A DNA stretch of 38,978 nt from assembly GCA_030540715.1 (NCBI GenBank), contig JAUNVQ010000023.1, forward strand, positions 1 through 38,978, read 5' to 3'. Position 1 is the stretch's first letter. Each line of letters begins with the position of its first letter. Under the pieces are notes generated by a model, which saw nothing but the letters and a program-made list of their open reading frames with translations, did no database searches and was not told the DNA's origin. This document shows positions 17,732 to 25,584 of this stretch, piece after piece. The DNA is from Actinomycetaceae bacterium (GTDB taxonomy: Bacteria > Actinomycetota > Actinomycetes > Actinomycetales > Actinomycetaceae). Both the position numbers and the translations under genes were made by a program.

Positions 17732-19276
17732 CTAGGCTACGTCTTCAACAAGAAGTCTGCGCAAAGCATCCAGTGGGATATGAATCCAATCAGGGCGATG
17801 CAATGCTTCATAGCGAACCTCATACAGGGCTTTTTCGACCTCTAAAGCAGTAATCACCAGCATCTGCGCGCTGGAGGCCTCGCTGGCGTCACTGTAGGAA
17901 AAATAGCCGTCCAAAAATGCTTGACGTGCCTTTTGACACCACTGAATTGAGGCTCCCGAGGTAGCCGCCGCATAGTCAATGGAACGTAGCAATCCCGCAA
18001 TATCGCGGGCAGGTTGATCGGGTAGGGAGCGCTCGTAGGCAGGTCGTAGCGGTTCGCCCTCAAAATCTAAAATGTACCAACGCTCACTTGTGTGCAAACA
18101 TTGCCCCAGGTGAAAATCGCCGTGGACACGTTGGGTACTTGGCAGCTGCCCAAGCTCATTCATCGAAGTCATCAGCAAGTCAAGTGCTTCAAGGATTGCC
18201 TGTTCAGACGACAGCAGCGGATAGGCCGCCACAGCTAAATCACGCTGTTCCATAATGCGTTGCGCAATAAGGATACCCGACATAAAATCGCCGGGGCCAA
18301 AGGCTTTCATCAAATGATCGTGAAGCGAAGCCGTCGTATGACCAAGTACGCGAAGCTCGTCAATGGCAGGTTCTTTTCGCGAGGCAAGCCGGCAAATATA
18401 GTCAAAACCGTCATCAGCGTGGTCAATAAACTCACACACCGAGGCAGTACAGCAGCGCATGGGGCCGTCCTCATTGGCGATAGTGATATAGCTTGCTGCT
18501 ATCGGGTGAGGCATATGGGCCCAACCAACGCGAGCAAGTCCCATTGGTACATCAACTTCAGGTTGGTCACCAGTGGTAAGCACGCGGAAAAACTTCGCTG
18601 CAACCGGTGGGAAGGAATCGTGAAAAATCACGGTCGTATTCGACTGTTCACCACCCAGCGGTAAAGCCGTGTTTGCAGCGCGATGCAGACTATCAGCAAT
18701 TGCTGCGGCATCGTAGTGGTCGGTTGAAGAGATCTGGCCCCGTTGTTCCATATCGGTAATCCAGGCATGAAGGAAAACGGGAGAGGCTGTGCCATCAATC
18801 AAGATCTGTGACTTGGACATTTCGGAAGAAATTTCAGAGGGCGAAGCGCCTGGCTGGTCGAATTGCGGTCTAAGTTTAGCCGTACCACTGTTCCTACTTG
18901 CAGTTTCCTTCATGGGTAAAATGCTTGGATCTTCTAAATTATCTAAGCTGTTTACAGCATTGTCGTGGGGGTGATGGAGCTGCTCGGTTGAACGTTCCCC
19001 AGCAGGTATAGGAACGTCATCTGAATCCAACAAACTGATGAAGCCAGGTGTGCTGGGGCTCCCCTTATCGATCACCAGTGGGATGTGAATCAAAGTGGAA
19101 TCGTGCAGCTCAAGGATAAGAAGGCGTATGCGCGGGTCATCGCCCAGGCTCGAATAAAAGACGACGCGAGGTTCCCCGTCAAGCTGGTTGCCTGGAAACC
19201 AGCGCTGCTTAAGTAACCACGGAGTGATGCGGGTAATAATGTCGGTACGTGAGGGCCACAAAAAAATTTCCATCAT
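17732..19276 (-). CDS. mak: Maltokinase (Mak/Pep2)
   Basis: Mak phosphorylates maltose to maltose-1-phosphate with ATP, supplying GlgE. The 514-residue protein has the N-terminal WLLKQRWFPGNQ typical of Mak. The kinase site is RVHGDFHLGQCL (about 383-394) with YILDFEGEPLRP (about 400-411) and RDIAGLLRSIDYAA. Compared with other maltokinases, a Ser/Pro/Asp-rich insertion (about residues 70-160) separates the N-terminal lobe from the kinase domain. The start at 19276 has AAAGGATAGGAC upstream; a second ATG one codon later is possible. It lies 76 bases downstream of treS on the same strand, and the two probably form one transcript. Confidence 0.9.
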   Translation of the reverse strand: MMEIFLWPSRTDIITRITPWLLKQRWFPGNQLDGEPRVVFYSSLGDDPRIRLLILELHDSTLIHIPLVIDKGSPSTPGFISLLDSDDVPIPAGERSTEQLHHPHDNAVNSLDNLEDPSILPMKETASRNSGTAKLRPQFDQPGASPSEISSEMSKSQILIDGTASPVFLHAWITDMEQRGQISSTDHYDAAAIADSLHRAANTALPLGGEQSNTTVIFHDSFPPVAAKFFRVLTTGDQPEVDVPMGLARVGWAHMPHPIAASYITIANEDGPMRCCTASVCEFIDHADDGFDYICRLASRKEPAIDELRVLGHTTASLHDHLMKAFGPGDFMSGILIAQRIMEQRDLAVAAYPLLSSEQAILEALDLLMTSMNELGQLPSTQRVHGDFHLGQCLHTSERWYILDFEGEPLRPAYERSLPDQPARDIAGLLRSIDYAAATSGASIQWCQKARQAFLDGYFSYSDASEASSAQMLVITALEVEKALYEVRYEALHRPDWIHIPLDALRRLLVEDVA

Positions 19277-19352
19277 GTCCTATCCTTTCACGATACGTGG
19301 TGCAGTAAAAGTAGCTGTAAAAAGAGCTTCAATACTGGCGTGTACGCGTCGT

Positions 19353-21068
19353 TTAGTAGTCGGGGGCAAGCAGCTCAATCCAAAAGAAGCCGTGTCGGGT
19401 CAACGTTATCTGCATAGTGTCGTCATCTTTCACCGTAGGAAACGGCGAATTGTGGGCGAGTTCGCGCGATGTCCATCCGGCCATTCCCGGTAGAGTCACA
19501 TCCACGCAACGTGGTGTACCCGCCAGATTATAAACGCACAAAATTGTGTGTTGCGCATCGCGTCGCAAAAACGCCATTACCGCATCATTACTGGTAGAAA
19601 GGAGGTTCATATGGCCGGAACCAAATGCCGGGTAGCGACGGCGAATGTGGAGAGCCTCGCGCAGCCAGTTCAATAGTGAAGTTTCACGGCCCATGGATTC
19701 TTGAACATTGACCGCCCGCTGGTCCCAGTTAGGAGCATCGATCAGCGGCAGGCGGAAATCTTTGGGGTCAGCGGTAGAAAAACCAGCACTTGGCGAAGGA
19801 TCCCACTGCATCGGCGTGCGAACCCCGTCGCGATCTTTGAGCCAAATGTTGTCGCCCATACCAATTTCGTCGCCGTAATATAAAAACGGTGAACCTGGCA
19901 GTGCCAGTAACAACGCGTGGGCCAGTTCGATTTTTCGGCGCGATCCATTCAGCAAAGGTGCAAGCCGGCGACGAATACCAATATTGGCCCGCATCCGCGA
20001 TTCTGGCGCATACCACTGATACATTTTTGCGCGTTCTTCATCGGTGACCATCTCAAGGGTGAGCTCGTCATGGTTCCGTAAGAAAGTTCCCCACTGTGCA
20101 CCAGTAGGAAGTGGCGGAAGCTCTGCTAAAATCTGGCGCATTCCCTGGCCCGACTCTTCGCGCAAAGCCGCGAAAAGGCGCGGCATGATGGGAAAATGAA
20201 AACAGATGTGGCACTCGGGGCGCGCATCGGTGCCAAAATAGTCAACGACTTCACGCGGAGGCTGATTGGCTTCAGCCACCATGAGTGTTCCAGGGAATTC
20301 GTCGTCAACCATCGCGCGCAACTCCGCAATAAAATCGTGAGTAGGCGACAGATTTTCACAATTTGTACCGTTTTCTTCAAACAGGTAGGGGATCGCGTCT
20401 AAGCGAAAACCATCGACACCGGTACGACACCAGTAGCGCACCACGTTTTTTACGGCTTCACGCACCGAAGGATTGTCAAAGTTAAGATCGGGTTGGTGGC
20501 TAAAGAAACGATGCCAAAAATACTGGCCGCGCTGTTTGTCGTAGCTCCAGTTCGATTTTTCGGTATCAATAAAAATAATGCGGGCATCGGGGTAATCATC
20601 GGGAGTATCACGCCACACATAAAAATCACCGTAAGGGCCTTGCGGGTCACTGCGCGAAGCCTGAAACCATGGGTGCTGGTCAGAGGTATGATTAAGTACC
20701 ATGTCAATAATGATCCGGATACCGCGTTCATGGGCTGCTTCCACAAGGTCTGTAAAATCATCCATTGTGCCATACTGCGGGTCGACACCCATATAGTCGG
20801 CAACGTCATAGCCGCCGTCTTGAAGAGGAGAGGGATAAAACGGTGGCAACCACAGGCAGTCAATGCCAAGCCACGCCAAATAGTCCAGGCGTGATTCCAG
20901 GCCCTTAAAATCACCGATAGCATCACCATTGGAATCTGCGAAAGAACCAAGAAGAACCTCGTAAAACACGGCGTGACGATACCACAATGGATCTTCTTCA
21001 GGTGAGGGAACTGGGCAGGTATCGGTGTCAAATGTGCCAGTAATCAGTGAGGACGAAATGGTGTTCAC
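19353..21068 (-). CDS. treS: Trehalose synthase (maltose alpha-D-glucosyltransferase)
   Basis: TreS interconverts trehalose and maltose. The 571-residue GH13 enzyme shows all conserved blocks: DYLAWLGIDCLWLPPFYPSP, IDMVLNHTSDQHPWF, GVDGFRLDAIPYLFEE (nucleophile D224), MVAEANQPP (acid/base E266) and FLRNHDELTLE (D334). YWCRTGVDGFRLD and DGVRTPMQWDPSP are TreS-typical. The start is GTG at 21068, with AAGGAG 5-6 bases upstream; the nearby ATG is out of frame. Separate TreS and Mak proteins are common, though fusions also occur. It lies downstream of glgE, with a 256-base gap and a hairpin between them. Confidence 0.94.
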   Translation of the reverse strand: MNTISSSLITGTFDTDTCPVPSPEEDPLWYRHAVFYEVLLGSFADSNGDAIGDFKGLESRLDYLAWLGIDCLWLPPFYPSPLQDGGYDVADYMGVDPQYGTMDDFTDLVEAAHERGIRIIIDMVLNHTSDQHPWFQASRSDPQGPYGDFYVWRDTPDDYPDARIIFIDTEKSNWSYDKQRGQYFWHRFFSHQPDLNFDNPSVREAVKNVVRYWCRTGVDGFRLDAIPYLFEENGTNCENLSPTHDFIAELRAMVDDEFPGTLMVAEANQPPREVVDYFGTDARPECHICFHFPIMPRLFAALREESGQGMRQILAELPPLPTGAQWGTFLRNHDELTLEMVTDEERAKMYQWYAPESRMRANIGIRRRLAPLLNGSRRKIELAHALLLALPGSPFLYYGDEIGMGDNIWLKDRDGVRTPMQWDPSPSAGFSTADPKDFRLPLIDAPNWDQRAVNVQESMGRETSLLNWLREALHIRRRYPAFGSGHMNLLSTSNDAVMAFLRRDAQHTILCVYNLAGTPRCVDVTLPGMAGWTSRELAHNSPFPTVKDDDTMQITLTRHGFFWIELLAPDY

Positions 21069-21230
21069 TCATTCTCCTTTATTTTTCAGAGGGCGAAGTA
21101 TCTGCCTAGCCTACCAGATTGCTGGATTGGGGCAAGCCAGCAAGAAACTCCGTAAAGCTGCTTCGTAAAACAAGGCTGCGTAATGTTGCACCGATTGATG
21201 CAAGAAGGCTTGTACCGAAGTCGCATGAAG

Positions 21231-21256
21231 CAGCTGTTGGCATCAGCCAACAGCTG
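21231..21256 (-). terminator. Hairpin between glgE and treS
   Basis: A perfect 11-bp inverted repeat (CAGCTGTTGGC and GCCAACAGCTG, 4-base loop) lies about 70 bases past the glgE stop and about 160 before treS. No T-run follows on the minus strand, so it may be a weak terminator or processing site that separates glgE from treS-mak. The rest of 21069-21324 holds no gene. Confidence 0.5.
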
Positions 21257-21324
21257 CCAGCCTGTTCATAGTGACTTGTGATAATAATGTTTGCATACTG
21301 TGTGGATGGAGTCAGACCTCTGGT

Positions 21325-24102
21325 TTAGAGTGGCTCTACTGCAAAGACGTGGGCCATACGCGCGTAGGGGGCAAACTCAACATAATTGCTTAAACCCCAT
21401 GCGTAATCATGACCATCAAGCTCATCACGCACCCGCATTACAGGCCCGTCACCGCTTACTGACCAGCTTAACCCTAGTTCAGATATATCGAGGTTGACAA
21501 GGCCTGACTGGAAGTTATTGGGATCTAGGTTGACGACAACAATTACCGTATCGCTGTTGCCACTGGCAGATTCCCAAGCCTCAACGTGACGTGAATAGCA
21601 GATAATATTGGGATTTGTTGTTGGATGAATCGTGATATTGCGCAGGCGTTGAAGTGCAGGATGCTTTCTGCGCGCAGAGTTCAACCGTGTTAGCACAGTC
21701 TCCATGGCAACAGCAGTGGGTGTTGAAAAATCACGTGGCTTGAACTCGTATTTCTCGTTGTCGATGCCTTCTTCAAAACCGGGACGCTGAACATTTTCAA
21801 TCAGTTCATAGCCTGAATAGATCCCCCATGAGGGTGCACCTGTTGCCGCCAATACGGCACGTAATACGTGTGCTGCAAAGCCACCTCGTACCATAATTTC
21901 AGTCAAAATATCGTGAGTAGTTGGCCAAAATGTTGGGCGCATGACGTGGGCGGTGTCATGGGCGACCTCTTGGAAGTATTCCTCGAGTTCTTCTTTGGTG
22001 TTGCGCCAGGCAAAATAGGTGTAACTTTGATGGAAGCCTACAGCGCCAAGGGTACGCATCATGGCTGGTCGGGTAAAGGCTTCGGCCAGGAACAGCACGT
22101 TTGGATGCTTGTAGCGCATTTCTTTGAGCAGACGTTGCCAAAAAGCTACAGGTTTTGTATGCGGATTATCAACACGGAAAATCGTCACACCGTGGTTAAT
22201 CCAAAGCTCTAACACATCCCATATTGCTTGATAGATTCCCTCGGGATCATTATCAAAGTTCAACGGGTAAATATCTTGATACTTTTTCGGCGGATTTTCC
22301 GCGTAGGCAATTGAGCCGTCGGCACGTTGACTAAACCAGTCAGGATGGTCTTTTACCCAAGGATGGTCGGGTGAACATTGCAACGCAATGTCAAGCGCAA
22401 CTTCCATACCTAGGCCTTTAGCGCGTTGTACAAAAGCATCAAAATCATCAAAAGTGCCAAGATCAGGATGAATAGCTTCATGTCCGCCTTGATCAGAGCC
22501 GATTCCGTAGGGGGAACCAGGATCTTGTGGGGCAGAAACAAGCGAGTTGTTTTTCCCCTTTCTAAAGGTTGTGCCAATGGGATGAATTGGGGTGACATAG
22601 ATAACGTCGAATCCCATTCGTGCAATACGTGGCAAAGAATCTGCGGCAGTGCGCAGTGTGCCCGTGTGCCAGGTGCCGTCCTCATCTTGATAAGCGCCGT
22701 GTGAGCGCGGGAAAATCTCGTACCATGAACCATAAAGTGCACGTTCACGGTCTACCTGCACGGGGTAGTCGCGTGAACTTTGAAGGAGGTCGCGCAAGGG
22801 ATGAGTACGGAAAATATGGCGAATATTGGAATGAAGCCCCGCTGAAAGTCGCGCCTGGGATGACTTTGTTGTGTCACGCAGTTCCTGTGCTGCCTTGTGC
22901 AACAAGGCGGAAGCCTCTTTTGAGGGAGCTTTTTGTTGAGGGTTATTGTGAGCCTTGCCTTGTGCTGCACGCTCCATTAGTAAAGCGCCCTCTTCAAGTA
23001 CTAATTCAACATCTGTTTGAGCCGCAACTTTGACACTGGCGGAATGTGCCCATGTTTCGTAAGGGTCAGACCAGCTGTCAATCCTAAATGACCACAATCC
23101 CGTAGCCACAGGTTTTACCCATGCTTCGCAGCGATCTAAACCAATAAGGACTTCTTTCATCCGTGAACGCTGAACTTCCTGGCCCTGAGGGTCAAGCAGG
23201 ACAACTTCGGCGGCAAAAGCGTCGTGTCCTTCCCGAAATACAGTGGCGCGAACAGGAAAAGATTCACCTTCAACAGCTTTTGCTGGCCACAGGCCGTCTT
23301 CAATAACAGGGAAGATCTCGGTGATGGGAATACGGGTCAGGCGTTCGACCTCTGAAATATCCCACGGGTTTTTCTTGTTTTGGCGAAGTGAACGTTTGGT
23401 GGTGGCGGCGGGAGCCGGAGCCTCCTTTCCTTCAGTAGTCACCTGCATACCTATCGGTGCATCATTGCGAGCAGTATTTGCTTGCTGTGCAGGTGAGCCA
23501 TCGGGCGTTGATACTGCGGGAGCAGCAGGAACAGTAGTCGTTTCTTGGCGTGTGGGCGCAGCCTTTGCTTCAGACACATTTGTTGCGGAGGCTCCCGAAG
23601 CTGGTGTGCCTGGGGTGGATTGGCTAGCTTCGGACACGCTGGGATCGCTACTTTGTGCGGTAGCTTGTTGCGCGGGTTTTTTGGCAGCCGTTTTCTGTGC
23701 GGCGCTTGTCCGTTTTGCCGTTGAACGTGTTGCGGATGTTTTCTTAGAGGTAGCTGCACGTGTGGCTGCTTTCTTGGTAGTTGCAGACGTGGTTTTTTGT
23801 GCAGCCACCTTTTGAGCTGTAGTTTTTTGAGCGGTGGTCTTCTTCGTGGCTCGTGCCCGCGTCGTCTTTTCAGGTGAAGCGGTTTTTGCTGCCGTAGCGC
23901 TATCTGTTTTCTTTACTTCAGAGGGTGAAGCTGTCTTCGAAGTGCTGGTGCTTTTTGATGAAGAAGTATCTAAAGCCTCAGCAGTTGTCGAAGCCCTGGA
24001 GGTTTCCGAAGCTGTGGATGCTTGTGAAGCCCCAGTTGAACTGCTTGCCCCACGCGTTCTTGTTGAGCGTGAAGATGCAGAACTCTTTGATGATGCAGCC
24101 AT
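21325..24102 (-). CDS. glgE: Alpha-1,4-glucan:maltose-1-phosphate maltosyltransferase (GlgE) with long basic N-terminal tail
   Basis: GlgE adds the maltosyl unit of maltose-1-phosphate to alpha-glucan chains. The core (from about residue 245) has the family N-domain RIPITEIFPVIEDGLWPAKA, then YGSWYEIFPRS, DVIYVTPIHPIGTTFRKGKNN and VTIFRVDNPHTKP (nucleophile D645). FLAEAFTRPAMM (acid/base E674) and THDILTEIMVRGG complete the site. Typical GlgE proteins are about 660-700 residues; this one is 925. The extra ~245 residues are Ser/Thr/Ala/Lys-rich. Residues 79-144 are very basic, with repeats such as TTAQK-TTAQK-VAAQK, like a histone H1 or AlgP tail. The ATG at 24102 has a strong AAGGAG; an upstream ATG at 24156 would add 18 residues but lacks such a site. 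Confidence 0.93.
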   Translation of the reverse strand: MAASSKSSASSRSTRTRGASSSTGASQASTASETSRASTTAEALDTSSSKSTSTSKTASPSEVKKTDSATAAKTASPEKTTRARATKKTTAQKTTAQKVAAQKTTSATTKKAATRAATSKKTSATRSTAKRTSAAQKTAAKKPAQQATAQSSDPSVSEASQSTPGTPASGASATNVSEAKAAPTRQETTTVPAAPAVSTPDGSPAQQANTARNDAPIGMQVTTEGKEAPAPAATTKRSLRQNKKNPWDISEVERLTRIPITEIFPVIEDGLWPAKAVEGESFPVRATVFREGHDAFAAEVVLLDPQGQEVQRSRMKEVLIGLDRCEAWVKPVATGLWSFRIDSWSDPYETWAHSASVKVAAQTDVELVLEEGALLMERAAQGKAHNNPQQKAPSKEASALLHKAAQELRDTTKSSQARLSAGLHSNIRHIFRTHPLRDLLQSSRDYPVQVDRERALYGSWYEIFPRSHGAYQDEDGTWHTGTLRTAADSLPRIARMGFDVIYVTPIHPIGTTFRKGKNNSLVSAPQDPGSPYGIGSDQGGHEAIHPDLGTFDDFDAFVQRAKGLGMEVALDIALQCSPDHPWVKDHPDWFSQRADGSIAYAENPPKKYQDIYPLNFDNDPEGIYQAIWDVLELWINHGVTIFRVDNPHTKPVAFWQRLLKEMRYKHPNVLFLAEAFTRPAMMRTLGAVGFHQSYTYFAWRNTKEELEEYFQEVAHDTAHVMRPTFWPTTHDILTEIMVRGGFAAHVLRAVLAATGAPSWGIYSGYELIENVQRPGFEEGIDNEKYEFKPRDFSTPTAVAMETVLTRLNSARRKHPALQRLRNITIHPTTNPNIICYSRHVEAWESASGNSDTVIVVVNLDPNNFQSGLVNLDISELGLSWSVSGDGPVMRVRDELDGHDYAWGLSNYVEFAPYARMAHVFAVEPL

Positions 24103-24418
24103 GACAGTAGTCTCCTTAAGAGGTAGATGGAGCGTATTGTGCTCCAATTTTTTCATAAAAGCAGGAAGAATTCATAGGAACCGCCAAAGGCCACAGCGAA
24201 TCACACGTTATGCTTAGCACATAGATCATTCCCGCTTCACGTATGGAACGTGAAGTAGTGCACTTAGCAGGCCAGCATCTTGCGCGCAAAAAAGATGCGG
24301 TGTAAAAAGTCTTTATCCCACACGGTTTTTCAATGTATGCTTTCCACGCTGTAGGCTCAATGTAGTATGTAAACACGCATCCTTAATACACCACAGTCTG
24401 CATCTCACACTTTGCGCA
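24103..24418. other. 316-base noncoding region between trpS and glgE
   Basis: No gene is visible. Inverted repeats include TGGAGC/GCTCCA (24128-24146), followed on the + strand by a T-run and so terminator-shaped in that direction, opposite to the genes. Also present are CTTCACGT/ACGTGAAG (24235-24255, 5-base loop) and GCATCTT/AAGATGC (24275-24298). The second could be an operator for glgE. The region presumably carries the glgE promoter and the trpS 3' end, but no clear T-tailed hairpin is seen in the trpS direction. Confidence 0.4.
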
Positions 24419-25579
24419 TTAGGCCTCGTGTGCCTCATAAATCATATTCATGGCGTGACGTACATCTTCCAAGGTGGCATTACCAACTTCGTTAGCAGCC
24501 TGGTTTCCTTCACGAAGTACCTGTTGTAGATAATCCTTTGACTCCAGAAGCTCTTGGCGTCGGGTACGAATCGGTTCAAGCATCTCGTTGAGTGCTTCTG
24601 TCAGGCGAGCCTTCAACACTCCGGCACCACCATCACCGATTTCTTCGGCCAAAGTCTGTGGGCTTGACGCGCCACCCGCATAACAGGTCAACTGTAAAAG
24701 ATTAGCAACCTCAGGGCGGTTATCAGGATCATAAGTAATATGACGGTCAGCATCAGTCTTTGCGCGTTTCACTGCTTTGGCTACCTGGTCGGCGCTCATA
24801 CCAAGCTCTACAGTATTACCTTTGGACTTCGACATCTTCTGTCCATCCAAACCCAAAACATAGTTCGCTTGGGATAATAAAGCCTCTGGACGGCGAAACA
24901 CGGGGTGTTTCAGGTCTGATTTACGGCGATAACGTTTCTCGAAACGATCAGCAATAACACGGGCCTGCTCCAAATGAGGTAGCTGATCCTTACCAACAGG
25001 TACCAGATTTGCCTGGCAAAATAAAATGTCGGCAGCCTGATGAACGGGGTAGGTCAACAACAAACCTGACATTGGACGTTCCGAAGCGTCCAATTCAGCT
25101 TTCACTGTGGGATTACGATGCAATTCGGCCTCTGTAACAAGAGAAAGGAAAGGAAGCATCAACTGGTTAAGAGCCGGTATAGCCGAGTGGGTGAAAATCG
25201 TGGAACGCTTCGGGTCAATACCGCAAGCCATATAGTCGGCTAACAGAGAAAACACACGGTCGCGTATGGGGCCAACCCCCTCGCGGTCGGTGATTACCTG
25301 ATAGTCCGCAATCACGATCCACGTGTCAATACCGCGATTTTGAAGGATAACGCGATTGTGTAAAGTACCGAAGTAGTGGCCCAAGTGTAGATTTCCTGTG
25401 GGGCGGTCACCAGTGAGGATTCGAAAACGTGAAGGGTCTTTATCGATTTCTTCTTCCAGCTGTGCTGAACGAGCGATAGAACGTTTCAAAGAGGCCTCAT
25501 TTGTAGCCTCAGCCAGACGCTGCTCAACCTGTGTAGCGTTAGAAGCAGAAGTTGCGGTGGTGTTATCAGTAGTTGTCAT
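24419..25579 (-). CDS. trpS: Tryptophanyl-tRNA synthetase
   Basis: TrpS charges tRNA-Trp and is a class I synthetase. The 386-residue protein has the HIGH-type motif GNLHLGHYFG (HLGH at 65-68) and the KMSKSKGNT motif near residues 247-255. Other family segments include TGDRPTGNLH, HSAIPALNQL and SGLLLTYPVHQAADILF. About 45-50 residues precede the point where most TrpS proteins begin, rich in Thr, Ala and Glu. The ATG lies only 5 bases past the glgX stop and has a weak, distant ribosome site (GAAGGG). Translation may therefore depend on glgX readthrough coupling, or an internal start may be used. Confidence 0.94.
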   Translation of the reverse strand: MTTTDNTTATSASNATQVEQRLAEATNEASLKRSIARSAQLEEEIDKDPSRFRILTGDRPTGNLHLGHYFGTLHNRVILQNRGIDTWIVIADYQVITDREGVGPIRDRVFSLLADYMACGIDPKRSTIFTHSAIPALNQLMLPFLSLVTEAELHRNPTVKAELDASERPMSGLLLTYPVHQAADILFCQANLVPVGKDQLPHLEQARVIADRFEKRYRRKSDLKHPVFRRPEALLSQANYVLGLDGQKMSKSKGNTVELGMSADQVAKAVKRAKTDADRHITYDPDNRPEVANLLQLTCYAGGASSPQTLAEEIGDGGAGVLKARLTEALNEMLEPIRTRRQELLESKDYLQQVLREGNQAANEVGNATLEDVRHAMNMIYEAHEA

Positions 25580-25584
25580 GGAAA

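Noticed and set aside
22620-23033. Plus-strand open frame opposite glgE
   Set aside because: No recognisable protein features; it overlaps strongly conserved glgE coding sequence.
23243-23815. Plus-strand open frame of 190 codons opposite the glgE tail
   Set aside because: It is the complement of the repetitive tail, a compositional artefact.
24128-24152. Hairpin TGGAGC/GCTCCA with T-run reading as a plus-strand terminator
   Set aside because: No plus-strand gene ends here; the T-run is on the wrong side for glgE or trpS, so it is recorded only as an inverted repeat.
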